The position numbers and the translations under genes were made by a program. Shown in pieces: positions 25,470-34,255 of a stretch of DNA of 64,000 nucleotides; position 1 is the first letter of the stretch; each line of letters opens with the position of its first letter. The notes beneath the pieces are model-generated. The model was not told the DNA's origin and ran no database searches. It saw only the letters and a program-made list of their open reading frames with translations. The stretch comes from Bradyrhizobium erythrophlei. Lineage in GTDB: Bacteria; Pseudomonadota; Alphaproteobacteria; Rhizobiales; Xanthobacteraceae. The DNA is taken from positions 7,530,001 to 7,594,000 of the forward strand of contig NZ_LT670817.1 of the NCBI RefSeq assembly GCF_900129425.1, in the 5' to 3' direction.

Positions 25470-26435
25470 ATGCTTCGGACTGGAATAGCTGTGGTTGCAA
25501 CCACCATGTTGCTGGCGGGGGCTGCCGTCGCGCAACAGCAACAACAGCCGGCCGCAGCGCCGCCGCCTCCCGATTTCTCCAAGGTCGAGATCAAGACCAC
25601 CGATCTCGGCGACAACGTCTATATGCTGGAAGGCCAGGGCGGCAATATCACCGTCGCGGTGGCGAAGGACGGGATCATCATGGTGGACGGCGAGTTCGCC
25701 CCGCTGCATGACAAGATCAAGGCCGCGATTTCGAACGTCTCGAATCAGCCGATCAAATATCTCATCAACACGCATTTTCACGGCGACCACACCGGCGGCA
25801 ATGAACCATTTGCCAAAGATGGCGCCGTTGTCGTCGCCGAGGTCAACGTCAGGAATCGGCTCGCGGCCGGCACCACCAACGGGCTGACCGGCGTCAAGAC
25901 GCCGCCGGCGCCGCAAGACGCGCTGCCCGCAAAAACCTACACCGGCGCGTTTCACATCCGGCTCAACGGCCGCGTCGCCGACCTCAAGCATATCGCCAAT
26001 GCGCACACCGACGGCGACACCTATGTCTGGTTCAAGACCGCCAACGTGCTGTCGACCGGCGATACCTTCACCAATGCCCGCTATCCCAATATCGATTTCG
26101 CCAATGGCGGCAACATCAAAGGCATGATCGCCGCGGCCGACACCTATCTCAAGCTGACCAACGGCAAGACCCGGATCGTGCCGGGCCACGGGCCGCTCGC
26201 CGACAAGGCGGCGCTGATGGAATACCGGACCATGCTGACAACCGCGCGCGACCGCATGGCCAAACTCGTCAAGGAGGGCAAGAGCGAGGACGATGTGGTC
26301 GCCGCCAAGCCGTTCGCGGACCTCGATGCGAAATGGGCGCCCAGCGAGTTGGCCAGCAAGAATTTTATTCGCGTGGTCTATCACTCGCTCGCCGACAAAA
26401 AAGACACCGGGAGCAGCACCGGGAAAGGTGCGTGA
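25470..26435 (+). CDS. Secreted metallo-beta-lactamase-fold hydrolase
   Basis: A 321-residue periplasmic MBL-fold enzyme. The signal peptide is MLRTGIAVVATTMLLAGAAVAQ, followed by a Gln/Pro-rich linker (QQQQQPAAAPPPP). Zinc ligands are in INTHFHGDHTGG, IANAHTDGDTYV and STGDTFT, and the last His is in RIVPGHGP, so two metals are likely. The fold serves many hydrolases, from lactamases to lactonases and quinoprotein relay enzymes; the substrate is not clear. ATG 25470 has GGGAGG just upstream; an ATG-type codon seven codons earlier lacks one. The stop overlaps the start of the CinA-like gene. Confidence 0.88.
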   Translation: MLRTGIAVVATTMLLAGAAVAQQQQQPAAAPPPPDFSKVEIKTTDLGDNVYMLEGQGGNITVAVAKDGIIMVDGEFAPLHDKIKAAISNVSNQPIKYLINTHFHGDHTGGNEPFAKDGAVVVAEVNVRNRLAAGTTNGLTGVKTPPAPQDALPAKTYTGAFHIRLNGRVADLKHIANAHTDGDTYVWFKTANVLSTGDTFTNARYPNIDFANGGNIKGMIAAADTYLKLTNGKTRIVPGHGPLADKAALMEYRTMLTTARDRMAKLVKEGKSEDDVVAAKPFADLDAKWAPSELASKNFIRVVYHSLADKKDTGSSTGKGA

Positions 26436-26920
26436 TGAAAGAGCTGGTTGCAATCGCCGAGAAGATAGCCGCTCGCCTGATCGAGCGGCGCCAGACCATC
26501 GCGGTCGCGGAATCCTCGACCGGCGGCCTGATCTCGGCGGCGTTGCTGGCAGTGCCCGGCGCGTCCGCCTATTTCCTCGGCGGCGCCGTGGTCTATACCC
26601 GCGACGCGCGGCGGATTCTGGCTGACATCCCCGATGAGGCGATGAAGGGCATCCGCTCGGCCTCGGAGCCTTATGCAAAATTGCTGGCGAGCCGGATCCG
26701 CCAGCGCTTTGCCACCGATTGGGGCCTGTCGGAGACCGGCGCCACCGGACCTGCCGGCAACCGCTACGGCGACGCCGCCGGCCATAGCTGCATGGGCGTC
26801 GCCGGCGGACCGGAGCCAACGGCGATGACGCTGGAGACCGGCAGCGCCGACCGGCTTGCGAACATGCTTGTGTTCGCTGAAACCGCGCTGAATTTTCTGC
26901 TGCAGAATTTGTCGCGGTGA
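26435..26920 (+). CDS. CinA-like nicotinamide-nucleotide amidase domain protein
   Basis: A 161-residue protein equal to the C-terminal CinA/PncC domain alone. Family marks are IAVAESSTGGLISAALLAVPGAS near residue 20-45 and SETGATGPAGNRYGDAAGH in the second half. PncC-type proteins deamidate nicotinamide mononucleotide in NAD recycling. The ATG shares one base with the TGA of the MBL gene (TGATG), so the pair is translationally coupled. The sequence has CMGVAGGPEPTAM where typical PncC has a VxIAV stretch, a minor difference. The function is by homology only. Confidence 0.85.
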   Translation: MKELVAIAEKIAARLIERRQTIAVAESSTGGLISAALLAVPGASAYFLGGAVVYTRDARRILADIPDEAMKGIRSASEPYAKLLASRIRQRFATDWGLSETGATGPAGNRYGDAAGHSCMGVAGGPEPTAMTLETGSADRLANMLVFAETALNFLLQNLSR

Positions 26921-27421
26921 GGAGCCCACACTCGTCGTCCCGGCCAAGCGAAGCGCGACCGGGATCCATGCGCCGTGTCGCTTGTTGCGAGCTATGCCGT
27001 TCGACGATTTTCGCGCAACAACGGCGGTGAGCCCCCTCTCCCCTTGCGGGAGAGGGTTGGGGTGAGGGGTTCAGGTCTATCGATCGACCGTAACCCCTCA
27101 CCCGGATCGCATCTGACGATGCGATCCGACCTCTCCCACAAGGGGAGAGGTGACGCGCATACGCGCGTGCACCATCCATATCGGATTCAATTTTTTCAAC
27201 AGCCAAGGCGAAAATGATTGCAAGACCGTCATTGCGGGCCACGCAATGACGGCGAATGCAAATACACCTTCGCGATCTCGCGGCGCGATTTCGCCCGAGT
27301 TGTGCATGAATTTTCCGTCGTTAAGAAAAGAGGGCGTGGGCTACGCTTGTTGTTCGAGGGCTTTGCCGCACCACAAACAATTGTGATGGTGGCTCCCGGC
27401 TCAAGGCCGGGACGACGGGCG
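26921..27421. repeat. Gene-free region made of palindromic elements
   Basis: About 500 bases without a gene. It holds a REP-like unit at 26930-26970 (CGTCGTCCCGGCCAAGCG and following), a 126-base palindrome at 27027-27152 related to 4421-4540 (GGGTGAGGGGTTCAGG paired with AACCCCTCACCCGG), a truncated start of the long repeat at about 27266-27335 (GATCTCGCGGCGCGATTTCG), and another short unit at 27388-27418 (CCCGGCTCAAGGCCGGGACG). Confidence 0.7.
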
Positions 27422-28732
27422 TCACTTTTCGCGGAAGGCGCGCATCAGCTGGTCGTGCAGCGGCTTGATCAGGTAGGACAGCATGGTGCGGTCGCCGGTT
27501 TGCACGAAGGCTTCCACGGGCATGCCGGGGATCAGCTTGGCCTCGCCGAGACGGGCGACCTCTTCCGGCGGCATCGAGACGCGGATGGTGTAATAGGATT
27601 GCCCGGTACGCTGGTCGGTGGTGACGTCGGGCGAGACGCGGGTGACGACGCCGTTCAATTCCGGCGTGGTGCGCTGGTTGAATGCCGACAGCCGCAGCAG
27701 GGTTTTCTGGCCGATCTGCAGCTTGTCGATATCCTGCGGATTGACCTTGGCCTCGACCTGCAGGTCGTCGGCCTGCGGCACGATCAGCATGATGGCGTCG
27801 CCGGCGGTGATCACGCCGCCCACGGTATGAACCGTCGACTGCTCGACCATGCCGTCCTGCGGAGCGCGAATGTCGGTCCGGCGCAACTGGTCTTCAGCGG
27901 TGACCTTGCGTTCGACGTATTCGCCGATCTTGTCGTTGGTCTCGCGCAAATCCTTGGAGACGTCGCTGACCATATCCTTGTCGACCTGGATGATCTGAAG
28001 CTCGGTTTCGGTGATCTTGCCCTTGGCCTGGGCTTTCGAGGCGACATATTGCGCCCGCTCTCCGGCGAGGCGCGCCCCGTCGCGCTCCAGCGTGGTCAGG
28101 CGTGTCATCTGCACCAGATGCTGGTCGTAGAGGGTGCGAACCCCGACCAGTTCCTTGTTCACCAGGTCGATCTCCAGGTCCTTGGCCTTCTCCTGCGCCA
28201 CCAGGCCGGCGATCTCCTCGTTCAGCTGCGTGATTCGCTCGCGCAACTGCGCCTTTTGCCCAACCCTGCCATTGGTGCGAACCTCGAACAGCTTGGTCTC
28301 GTTCGCGATGATGTTCTTGACGTCGGGATCGTCGGCTTGATCCAGCAGCATCGGCGGGAATACCACCTTGTCGAGGCCCTGCTGTTCGGCCTCGAGCCGC
28401 GCGGCCCGCGCCCACAAGCCGTTGAGGTTTTTGGTGACGATGGCGAGGTTCGCCTTGGTCACGGTGTCGTCCAGCCGCACCACCACGTCGCCGGCCTTGA
28501 CGATGTCGCCGTCGTGCGCGAGCAATTCGCCGACGACGCCGCCGGTCGGATGCTGGACTTTCTTGACGTTGGATTCGACGACGATCGCTCCCGGCGCGAT
28601 CAGCGCACCCGAGATCTCGGCGGTCGAGGCCCAGCCGCCAAGGCCGCATGCCAGAACGATGACCACCGACAATCCGACGATCAAATGCAGCCGTATCGAT
28701 TGCCGCGCGCCGCGCAGCTCGCTGCCGCTCAT
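27422..28732 (-). CDS. Type I secretion membrane-fusion (HlyD-like) protein
   Basis: A 436-residue HlyD/PrtE-type adaptor that joins an inner-membrane ABC exporter to a TolC-like outer-membrane channel. Residues ~15-35 are the single membrane segment (LIVGLSVVIVLACGLGGW). Residues ~50-100 and 270-320 are the lipoyl halves (VQHPTGGVVGELLAHDGDIV, TDIRAPQDGMVEQSTVHTVG). Between them lies a long coiled coil. The C-terminal beta-barrel ends IPGMPVEAFVQTGDRTMLSYL as in other type I adaptors. Its ATG at 28732 overlaps the ABC gene stop by four bases, so they are co-translated. A TolC homologue is not in the window. The nearest clear type I substrate is the giant adhesin at 38487-56711. Confidence 0.92.
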   Translation of the reverse strand: MSGSELRGARQSIRLHLIVGLSVVIVLACGLGGWASTAEISGALIAPGAIVVESNVKKVQHPTGGVVGELLAHDGDIVKAGDVVVRLDDTVTKANLAIVTKNLNGLWARAARLEAEQQGLDKVVFPPMLLDQADDPDVKNIIANETKLFEVRTNGRVGQKAQLRERITQLNEEIAGLVAQEKAKDLEIDLVNKELVGVRTLYDQHLVQMTRLTTLERDGARLAGERAQYVASKAQAKGKITETELQIIQVDKDMVSDVSKDLRETNDKIGEYVERKVTAEDQLRRTDIRAPQDGMVEQSTVHTVGGVITAGDAIMLIVPQADDLQVEAKVNPQDIDKLQIGQKTLLRLSAFNQRTTPELNGVVTRVSPDVTTDQRTGQSYYTIRVSMPPEEVARLGEAKLIPGMPVEAFVQTGDRTMLSYLIKPLHDQLMRAFREK

Positions 28733-30474
28733 GGTTTGGTCACTCCTCCTTCGGAGACGATCTTGATCGGCGTGGGCGGCGCGACCCGCTGCAGCACCTG
28801 GCCGAGAACGGCTTCCTTGGGGCCGAACGCCTGCACACGGCCGTCCTTCAGCACCAGAAGCTGGTCGACCGCCTCGATCCCGATCGGCCGGTGCGCAACG
28901 ACCACCACGATGGCGCCGCGTTCGCGCGCCGCGCGAACCGCCCGGGACAGCGCCTCGTCTCCCTCGGTGTCGAGATTGGAGTTCGGCTCGTCCAGCACGA
29001 TCAGGAACGGGTTGCCGAACAGCGCCCTCGCCAACGCCACCCGTTGCGCCTGACCGGCCGAGAGCGCGGTGCCCTGCTCGCCGATCTGAGTGTCGTAGCC
29101 GTCGCGCATCTTGATGATCATCTCGTGGACGCCGGCTTCCTTGGCGGCCGCGATAATGGAGTCGGCGCCGGCTTCGAGATCGAACCGGCAAATATTCTGC
29201 GCCACCGTGCCGGCGAACAGCTCGACATCCTGCGGCAGGTAGCCGACGTGACGGCCGAGCACGTCGGACGACCACTGATCGAGCGCCGCGCCGTCGAGCC
29301 GCACCTTGCCGCGGGCGGGCTGCCAGACGCCGACCAGCGCGCGCACCAGCGAAGACTTGCCCGACCCGCTCGGTCCGATGATGCCCAGCCCGTTTCCGGC
29401 CACAAGCGCGAAGGTCACGTCCTGCACGATAATTCTCTGATCGCCCGGCGGCACGATGCTGACGCCCTCGACCGAAAGCCGGCTCGTTGGGTTCTGTAGT
29501 ATCGTCTGCGTGGCCCGCGCCGGCATCGATTCGAGCAGCCGGTTGAGGCGGTGCCAGCTCTGGCGCGCGGCGACGAAGCCTTTCCAGTGCGCGATGGCGA
29601 GATCGACCGGCGCCAGCGCCCGCGCGCTCAGGATCGAGCCCGCGATGATAATGCCGGCGGTCGCCTCCTGATGGATCACCAGGTAAGCGCCGACCGCGAG
29701 CACCGCCGATTGCAGGGTCATGCGCATGACCTTGGCGACCGCGCCGAGACCGCCGGAGACGTCGCTGGCGCGCTGGTTGCCGGCGAGATAGTTCTGGTTG
29801 GCCTCGCCCCAGCGCTTGGTGAGGCGCCCGGACATTCCCATCGCGACCAGCACTTCGGCATTGCGCCGGCTGGTGGCGGCCAGATCGTTGCGGCGCGCCG
29901 CCAGACCCATCGCCTCACGCGCCGGCCGGCGCGACATGAACTCGGTCGCGATGGTGAGGGAGATCAGAATGACCGCGCCGATCAGCGCCGTCAGGCCGAT
30001 CATGACATGGAACGCGAAACAGATCGCCAGATAAAACGGCAACCACGGCAGATCGAAGAACGCGCCCGGCCCCATGCTGCCAAGGAACGATCGCACATTG
30101 TCGAGGTCGCGCAACGGTTGCAGGCCCTCGTTGCGTCCGCCGACCATCAGCGGCAGCCGCACGATGGTGTCGAACACGCGGGCATTGAGGGCTTCATCGA
30201 GGGAGGTTCCGATGCGCCCCAGGATTCGCGAGCGGATCAGGTCGAGACCGCCCTGGGCGATGTACAACCCGCCGGCGAGAATAGCCAAACCGACGAGGGT
30301 CGGCACGCTGCGGCTCGGCAGCACACGGTCATACACCTCCAGCATGAACAGCGAGCCGGTCAGGTAAAGCAGGTTAATCATGCAACTCATGACGCCGACG
30401 CCAATGAATGCACTACGGCAGGCGCGCAGCGCATCACCGAGTTCGGAACGCCGGACACCGGGGACGGCTGTCAT
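28729..30474 (-). CDS. Type I secretion ABC transporter (PrtD-like)
   Basis: A 581-residue fused membrane-plus-ATPase half transporter. Residues ~20-310 are the transmembrane domain with about six helices. The nucleotide domain has Walker A GIIGPSGSGKSSLV, signature LSAGQAQRVALARAL, Walker B FLIVLDEPNSNLD and switch His VVVAHRP. There is no N-terminal C39 peptidase or C39-like domain, matching the PrtD/AprD family that exports RTX-type proteins with C-terminal signals. I chose ATG 30474 (MTAVPGVRRSELG), with AGGA nearby. A GTG at 30507 sits too close to its AAGGGAGG. It forms an operon with the HlyD-like gene and is the likely exporter for the giant adhesin. Confidence 0.9.
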   Translation of the reverse strand: MTAVPGVRRSELGDALRACRSAFIGVGVMSCMINLLYLTGSLFMLEVYDRVLPSRSVPTLVGLAILAGGLYIAQGGLDLIRSRILGRIGTSLDEALNARVFDTIVRLPLMVGGRNEGLQPLRDLDNVRSFLGSMGPGAFFDLPWLPFYLAICFAFHVMIGLTALIGAVILISLTIATEFMSRRPAREAMGLAARRNDLAATSRRNAEVLVAMGMSGRLTKRWGEANQNYLAGNQRASDVSGGLGAVAKVMRMTLQSAVLAVGAYLVIHQEATAGIIIAGSILSARALAPVDLAIAHWKGFVAARQSWHRLNRLLESMPARATQTILQNPTSRLSVEGVSIVPPGDQRIIVQDVTFALVAGNGLGIIGPSGSGKSSLVRALVGVWQPARGKVRLDGAALDQWSSDVLGRHVGYLPQDVELFAGTVAQNICRFDLEAGADSIIAAAKEAGVHEMIIKMRDGYDTQIGEQGTALSAGQAQRVALARALFGNPFLIVLDEPNSNLDTEGDEALSRAVRAARERGAIVVVVAHRPIGIEAVDQLLVLKDGRVQAFGPKEAVLGQVLQRVAPPTPIKIVSEGGVTKP

Positions 30475-30477
30475 TAA

Positions 30478-30828
30478 TCCTGATCTCTTCACAAGGGGTA
30501 TGCACACCTCCCTTAATTCACCGGGCGTTGTGCCATTCGCAACCTACCGATTTTTGCAGCGAACGTCTATCGAAGTCGCGGTTAACCTAAATGCCATCCG
30601 CGGCCTGTCCGCCTGGCATGCAAGGCGGACAAATGAACGAAGCCCGGCGACAACCGTTGACCCCGTCTTGGACGTGGAAGGCAGGCGTGGCGCGGTCTGC
30701 CAGCGGGAATAGTCATTGCGAAGGGCATTGCCGGTTCCGGGTTCGCGCACCCCGCCCCGCTGCCGAAGGAACCTAATCGGGTCCCAACACTTGTCCTGCC
30801 ACCCAAGCCATTATTCACAGGAGATATC
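30478..30828. other. Gene-free region, divergent promoters
   Basis: About 350 bases between the secretion operon (leftward) and the DUF1236 gene (rightward). No credible gene seen. A degenerate REP-like unit sits at 30690-30765. Promoters for both directions must lie here. Confidence 0.4.
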
Positions 30829-31245
30829 ATGATCCGCCGTCTTATCGGAATTGCCGCCCTTGTCGCCACAGTCGCCCTCCCTGTCATGGCGCAGGCCCAA
30901 GGGGTTCCCGGCGGGGTTGAGCGAGGCTCAAGAGATGGCGAAAGGGCTGCCGGCCCTGTCGGCGCCGTCGTCGGAGGTGTCATTGGCGGCGTGGTCGGTG
31001 GCGTCAACGGGGTTCTGGGCGTCGATGAACGTCCCCGCTTTCGCAGCTACGTCGTCGAACAGCATCGCCCCTCCTATCAATACCGCGAGGACGTCCGGAT
31101 CGGCGCGGTTCTGCCCGAAGAAGGCGTCACCTATTACGATGTGCCGCCGGAATATGGCGTGCGGGATTATCGCTATACGGTCGTGAACAACCGTACGGTT
31201 CTGGTCGATCCGCGGACCCACCGCATTGTCGAGGTCGTCGAGTAA
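30829..31245 (+). CDS. Secreted DUF1236-domain protein
   Basis: A 138-residue protein. The signal peptide is MIRRLIGIAALVATVALPVMAQAQ. A Gly/Val-rich stretch follows (VGAVVGGVIGGVVGGVNGVLG, residues ~45-65) with GxxxG spacing, possibly membrane-associating. The C-terminal DUF1236 domain is VLPEEGVTYYDVPPEYGVRD with YTVVNNRTVLVDPRTHRIVE. DUF1236 proteins are abundant in Bradyrhizobium and related genera and have no proven role; they are thought to be envelope proteins. ATG 30829 has AGGAGATATC upstream, and a strong terminator follows the stop. Confidence 0.88.
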   Translation: MIRRLIGIAALVATVALPVMAQAQGVPGGVERGSRDGERAAGPVGAVVGGVIGGVVGGVNGVLGVDERPRFRSYVVEQHRPSYQYREDVRIGAVLPEEGVTYYDVPPEYGVRDYRYTVVNNRTVLVDPRTHRIVEVVE

Positions 31246-31271
31246 CACGACGACGTATTGATCGCGTTCAG

Positions 31272-31298
31272 GGGGCCGTCCGTAGGGACGGCCCCTTT
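31272..31298 (+). terminator. Rho-independent terminator
   Basis: GGGGCCGTCC and its exact complement GGACGGCCCC flank a four-base loop and are followed by TTT, 27 bases after the DUF1236 stop. Confidence 0.8.
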
Positions 31299-31354
31299 GC
31301 TTTGGTGGGTTTTTGGCATCCGGGATTTCGTAGCCCGAGCGCTCTGTCGCAGCG

Positions 31355-31624
31355 TCAGAAGCGGCCGCCGGTTCGAAGCAGCCGCACGATCAGCAGCAGC
31401 ACGACAGCGCCGATCGCCGAATAGATGATCTCCGATACGAGGCCGGTGCCGAGATGGATGCCGAGCTTGGGAAACAGATAACTGGCGACCAGCGCGCCGG
31501 CGATACCGACGAGAATATCGCCGATGATCCCAAAGCCGGTGCCGCGCACGATCTTTCCGGCCAGCCAGCCTGCAACCAGGCCGACGAACAGAATAACGAG
31601 AATGCCTTCATTAGACATCTGCAT
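31355..31624 (-). CDS. GlsB/YeaQ/YmgE-family stress membrane protein
   Basis: An 89-residue protein of the transglycosylase-associated (YeaQ/YmgE/GlsB) family with three hydrophobic helices: ILVILFVGLVAGWLAGKIV, then FGIIGDILVGIAGALVASYL, then EIIYSAIGAVVLLLIVRLL. The GWLAGKIVRGTGFGIIGDI block is the family signature. These proteins are linked to general stress and cell-wall stress responses. ATG 31624 has AGGGGG nine bases upstream; a second ATG two codons on is possible, and the frame also contains a TTG start at 31633. Confidence 0.88.
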   Translation of the reverse strand: MQMSNEGILVILFVGLVAGWLAGKIVRGTGFGIIGDILVGIAGALVASYLFPKLGIHLGTGLVSEIIYSAIGAVVLLLIVRLLRTGGRF

Positions 31625-31799
31625 CAGAAACAACCCCCTGTTGGTGCGCGTCTCGGCGCCGCGTCCGAACCTATCGATAATTGCCCGAGGTGACGACTAC
31701 AATCTGCGGGGCGTTTGGTTCAATCGGCGTCCGCTTGACGAAATACGGGCCGTCTTTGGCGCCAACGAAACTTTCGACCGCGTTTAGCGTTATGTTTCA

Positions 31800-32051
31800 A
31801 TGACGCAACCCGATACATGGTATGTGGCCTTCGGGCCCGACAAAGCGGTGAAAATCGACGACAGCGCCACCACCGGCGCTATTCGCTCGACCCGTACCTT
31901 CAAATCGGAAGTCGACGCCAAATTGTTCGCCATGCAGATTCTGGCGAAAGGCTGGACGGCCAGCGCGGGCACGCTCAATCCTCATCAGCCCAAGCAAGTC
32001 GTCGGGTCTTCCCAGATCGAGCACTGGGCCGCCCCCGGCCTCGGCGGCTGA
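31800..32051 (+). CDS. Small conserved protein, unknown function
   Basis: An 83-residue soluble protein with no signal peptide. TWYVAFGPDKAVKIDDSATTG, then TRTFKSEVDAKLFAMQILAKG with a LNPHQPKQVV tail, reads as a compact alpha/beta unit of the type I recall widely in Bradyrhizobium. In DNA it is free of repeats and codon use is like the flanking genes. It has no clear partner; the GlsB-like gene diverges upstream. Confidence 0.7.
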   Translation: MTQPDTWYVAFGPDKAVKIDDSATTGAIRSTRTFKSEVDAKLFAMQILAKGWTASAGTLNPHQPKQVVGSSQIEHWAAPGLGG

Positions 32052-32129
32052 GGCGCCGCGCCGCCGCCAGCGCGTTCCTTCCTTCCAGTTCAGCGGCTTC
32101 ATCCTTGGAACGTGCGCACATGCGCGCCA

Positions 32130-32316
32130 CTTACCCTCCCCTGGAGGGGGAGGGTCGGATCGCATCGAGCGCAGCGAGATGCGAGACGGGGTGGGGTGAC
32201 AGTCTCTCAACTCGGGCACCGTTTGCGGGGAGAGACTGTCACCCCACCCCGCTTGCTTCGACGATGCGGAGCATCGTCGAAGCAAGCGACCCTCCCCCTC
32301 CAGGGGAGGGTAAGCC
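32130..32316. repeat. Long palindromic element, family 2
   Basis: TACCCTCCCCTGGAGGGGGA at the left end pairs with CCCTCCCCCTCCAGGGGAGG at the right. Inside lie the nested arms GGGGTGGGGTGACAGTCTCT and AGAGACTGTCACCCCACCCC. The total is about 187 bases, with a further inner hairpin TTCGACGATGCGGAGCATCG. The region 32052-32336 has no gene. Confidence 0.85.
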
Positions 32317-32336
32317 GCGGATCTCGACGAGATGGG

Positions 32337-33749
32337 TCATGCCGGCTTCGGCACCCGATCATGGAAATCGGTGGCGCGCTGGAACGCGGCACCGATCCGC
32401 AGCAGCATGGCTTCGTCGAACGAACGGCCGACCAGCTGCATGCCGACGGGAAGACCGCCGCGCGTAAACCCTGTGGGAATCGAAAGCGACGGCAGCCCGA
32501 GATAATTGACCGGGCGGGTAAACCGCGTCAGCCGCTGGATCACGGCTTCCGCGTCGGGACTGTTGCCGACGTCGCTTTCGGCGATGGTCGGAGCCGCGAC
32601 CGGCGCCACCGGCGCGATCACGGCATCGACGCCGGCAACGGCGGCGAGGTGCGCCGCCAGCGCCGGGCCGCGCCAGCGCATCGCTTCGAGATAGGACACG
32701 CCGGGTATGGCGAGCCCGTTTTGCAACCGCATCAGAACCTGCGGGCCGTAATCCTGCGGGCGTTCGATCAGCCATCGCTTGTGGAAGGCCGCCGCCTCGA
32801 CGGCCAGAACCAGCTGACACGCCGCGGTGAGCTGGCGCTGGTCCGGCAGTTCGACCTGAACGGTATTGGCGCCCTCACGCTTGAGAACGGCGATCGTCTC
32901 GTCGAGAATCGCTGCGACTTCGGGATCGAGGTCGTCGACATAGAAGGCGGTGGGTACGCCGATGGTGAGGCCCTTGATCGACTCGCGCGCCGCCGCCGCA
33001 TAGTCGGGCAACGGCCCGGCCACCGCCGTCGGATCGTCGGGGTCCGCACCCGCCATCAAGCCGAGCAGCAAGGCGCAATCCTCCACGCTGCGCGCCAGCG
33101 GGCCGACGGTATCGAGCGACTGCGACAACGGCATCGCGCCGGCGCGACTGATCCGTCCCACCGTCGTCTTCAATCCGGTGACGCCGCAGAAATGCGCGGG
33201 CATCCGGATCGAGCCGCCGGTGTCCGAACCCAAGGCCGCAAAGGTCAGCCGCGCCGCCACCGCCGCGCCCGATCCCGACGACGAGCCGCCGGTGATGTGA
33301 TCGAGGCCCCACGGATTATGCACCGGCCCGTAATGGGAATTGTGGCCGGTCGGTCCATAGGCGAATTCCACCATCTGCAGCGAGCCAAGCCGAACCGTGC
33401 CGGCATCCTTCAGGCGCTGCAGCGCGGTCGAGGTCGTGGTCGCGACGAAATCGCGCCGGATTTTCGAACCGCAGGTGACCACCTTGCCGGCGTCATAATA
33501 CATATCCTTGTGCGCCATCGGCACGCCGTGCAACGCGCCGCTCAAATTGCCTTTTGCGAACAGCGCGTCGGCCGCATCGGCTGCCGCCAGCGCCGCGTCC
33601 GCTTCGATCGCCATGAAGGCATTGAGACGAGGCTGCCATTGCGCGATCCGCTCGAGACAGGATTGCGTCGCCTCGCGCGACGAGAAACGCTTCTGCGCGA
33701 TGGCGTTCGCAACTGCCGTCAGCGACATCAGGGCCGGTTCGGTGCTCAT
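32337..33749 (-). CDS. Amidase (GatA/AtzE-like)
   Basis: A 470-residue amidase-signature enzyme. The triad Lys is in GVPMAHKDMYYDAG, the cis-Ser in HITGGSSSGSGAAVAA and the nucleophile Ser in SDTGGSIRMPAH. The C-terminus has LPVGMQLVGRSFDEAM. Such enzymes hydrolyse amides such as biuret/allophanate-type substrates, or act on an amidated acyl group when paired with a small GatC-like protein. The AtzG-like gene ends three bases before its start, so the pair very likely forms a complex as AtzE-AtzG does. AAGAAGG inside that gene is the ribosome site. The substrate remains unknown. Confidence 0.87.
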   Translation of the reverse strand: MSTEPALMSLTAVANAIAQKRFSSREATQSCLERIAQWQPRLNAFMAIEADAALAAADAADALFAKGNLSGALHGVPMAHKDMYYDAGKVVTCGSKIRRDFVATTTSTALQRLKDAGTVRLGSLQMVEFAYGPTGHNSHYGPVHNPWGLDHITGGSSSGSGAAVAARLTFAALGSDTGGSIRMPAHFCGVTGLKTTVGRISRAGAMPLSQSLDTVGPLARSVEDCALLLGLMAGADPDDPTAVAGPLPDYAAAARESIKGLTIGVPTAFYVDDLDPEVAAILDETIAVLKREGANTVQVELPDQRQLTAACQLVLAVEAAAFHKRWLIERPQDYGPQVLMRLQNGLAIPGVSYLEAMRWRGPALAAHLAAVAGVDAVIAPVAPVAAPTIAESDVGNSPDAEAVIQRLTRFTRPVNYLGLPSLSIPTGFTRGGLPVGMQLVGRSFDEAMLLRIGAAFQRATDFHDRVPKPA

Positions 33750-33752
33750 GTT

Positions 33753-33956
33753 CTAGGCCTTCTTGCTGCGCGCGGCGGCTTGCACGACGAGGAACGTCGC
33801 AGGTTCCAGATCGAACGGCAGCGTGCCGGCGACCGCGGCAAAACCCTCGAACGCCGGGCCGATGGAATTGGCGATGCGCGTGGCGACTTCGGCGCTGACG
33901 GGCACGCCGGCGACATCGGCCATGGCGTGAATCGCTTTGGGGCTCGGTCTTGTCAT
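33753..33956 (-). CDS. AtzG-like small subunit (DUF4089)
   Basis: A 67-residue protein with the DUF4089/AtzG-like layout: AIHAMADVAGVPVSAEVATR then GTLPFDLEPATFLVVQ. In Pseudomonas, AtzG is a GatC-like stabilising partner for the 1-carboxybiuret hydrolase AtzE. It lies directly before a GatA-like amidase, as in that pair. ATG 33956 has AAAGGAG upstream and overlaps the TGA of an upstream gene remnant (ATGA), showing that another gene was once translationally coupled to it. The assignment to AtzG is good for such a short sequence, because of the context. Confidence 0.8.
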   Translation of the reverse strand: MTRPSPKAIHAMADVAGVPVSAEVATRIANSIGPAFEGFAAVAGTLPFDLEPATFLVVQAAARSKKA

Positions 33957-34076
33957 GCGGTGTCTATCTCCTTTGCGGGCGCGCGGCTGTGGCCTGAGCC
34001 CGGTATGGCCATGTAGCAGGCGGCCTGGTGACCCATTGTATCGGGCGCGGCGAGTTTTTGGGGCGGCATTTGCGCA
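33953..34076 (-). pseudogene. 3' remnant of an oligopeptide-type ABC ATPase gene
   Basis: The minus-strand frame that stops at 33953 reads AQMPPQKLAAPDTMGHQAACYM, which matches the C-terminal tail of DppF/OppF-type ATPases (acidic/hydrophobic stretch, then GHxxAC). No ATPase core (Walker motifs) lies upstream; the frame dissolves by about 34076. Its stop overlaps the AtzG-like start (ATGA), so it was once the preceding gene in this operon. Confidence 0.45.
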
Positions 34077-34255
34077 GAGCGGCTCCGCGAACGGACGGTG
34101 TCCGACCGCGACGCCGTGGTCGGGTTGATGAACGGTTTGGCCAAGCTTGCCAAGGGTCAGGTCGATCCTTCGAGCCCTCCTGGTTCGGCAAGCCGATTTT
34201 CGACCTCACCTACGATCCTGTGGATGGCCGGGACAAGCTTGGTCATGACGAGGAC
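33957..34255. other. Intergenic region with gene remnant
   Basis: About 300 bases without an intact gene. It holds the ABC ATPase remnant and a REP-like half unit at about 34214-34246 (GTGGATGGCCGGGACAAGC). Confidence 0.45.

Noticed and set aside
25296..27242. 648-codon - strand frame over the MBL and CinA-like genes
   Set aside because: Reads through palindromic elements and two good genes in antisense; composition of a shadow frame.
32112..34016. 634-codon + strand frame over the amidase
   Set aside because: Antisense to an enzyme with intact catalytic motifs; arginine-rich shadow.
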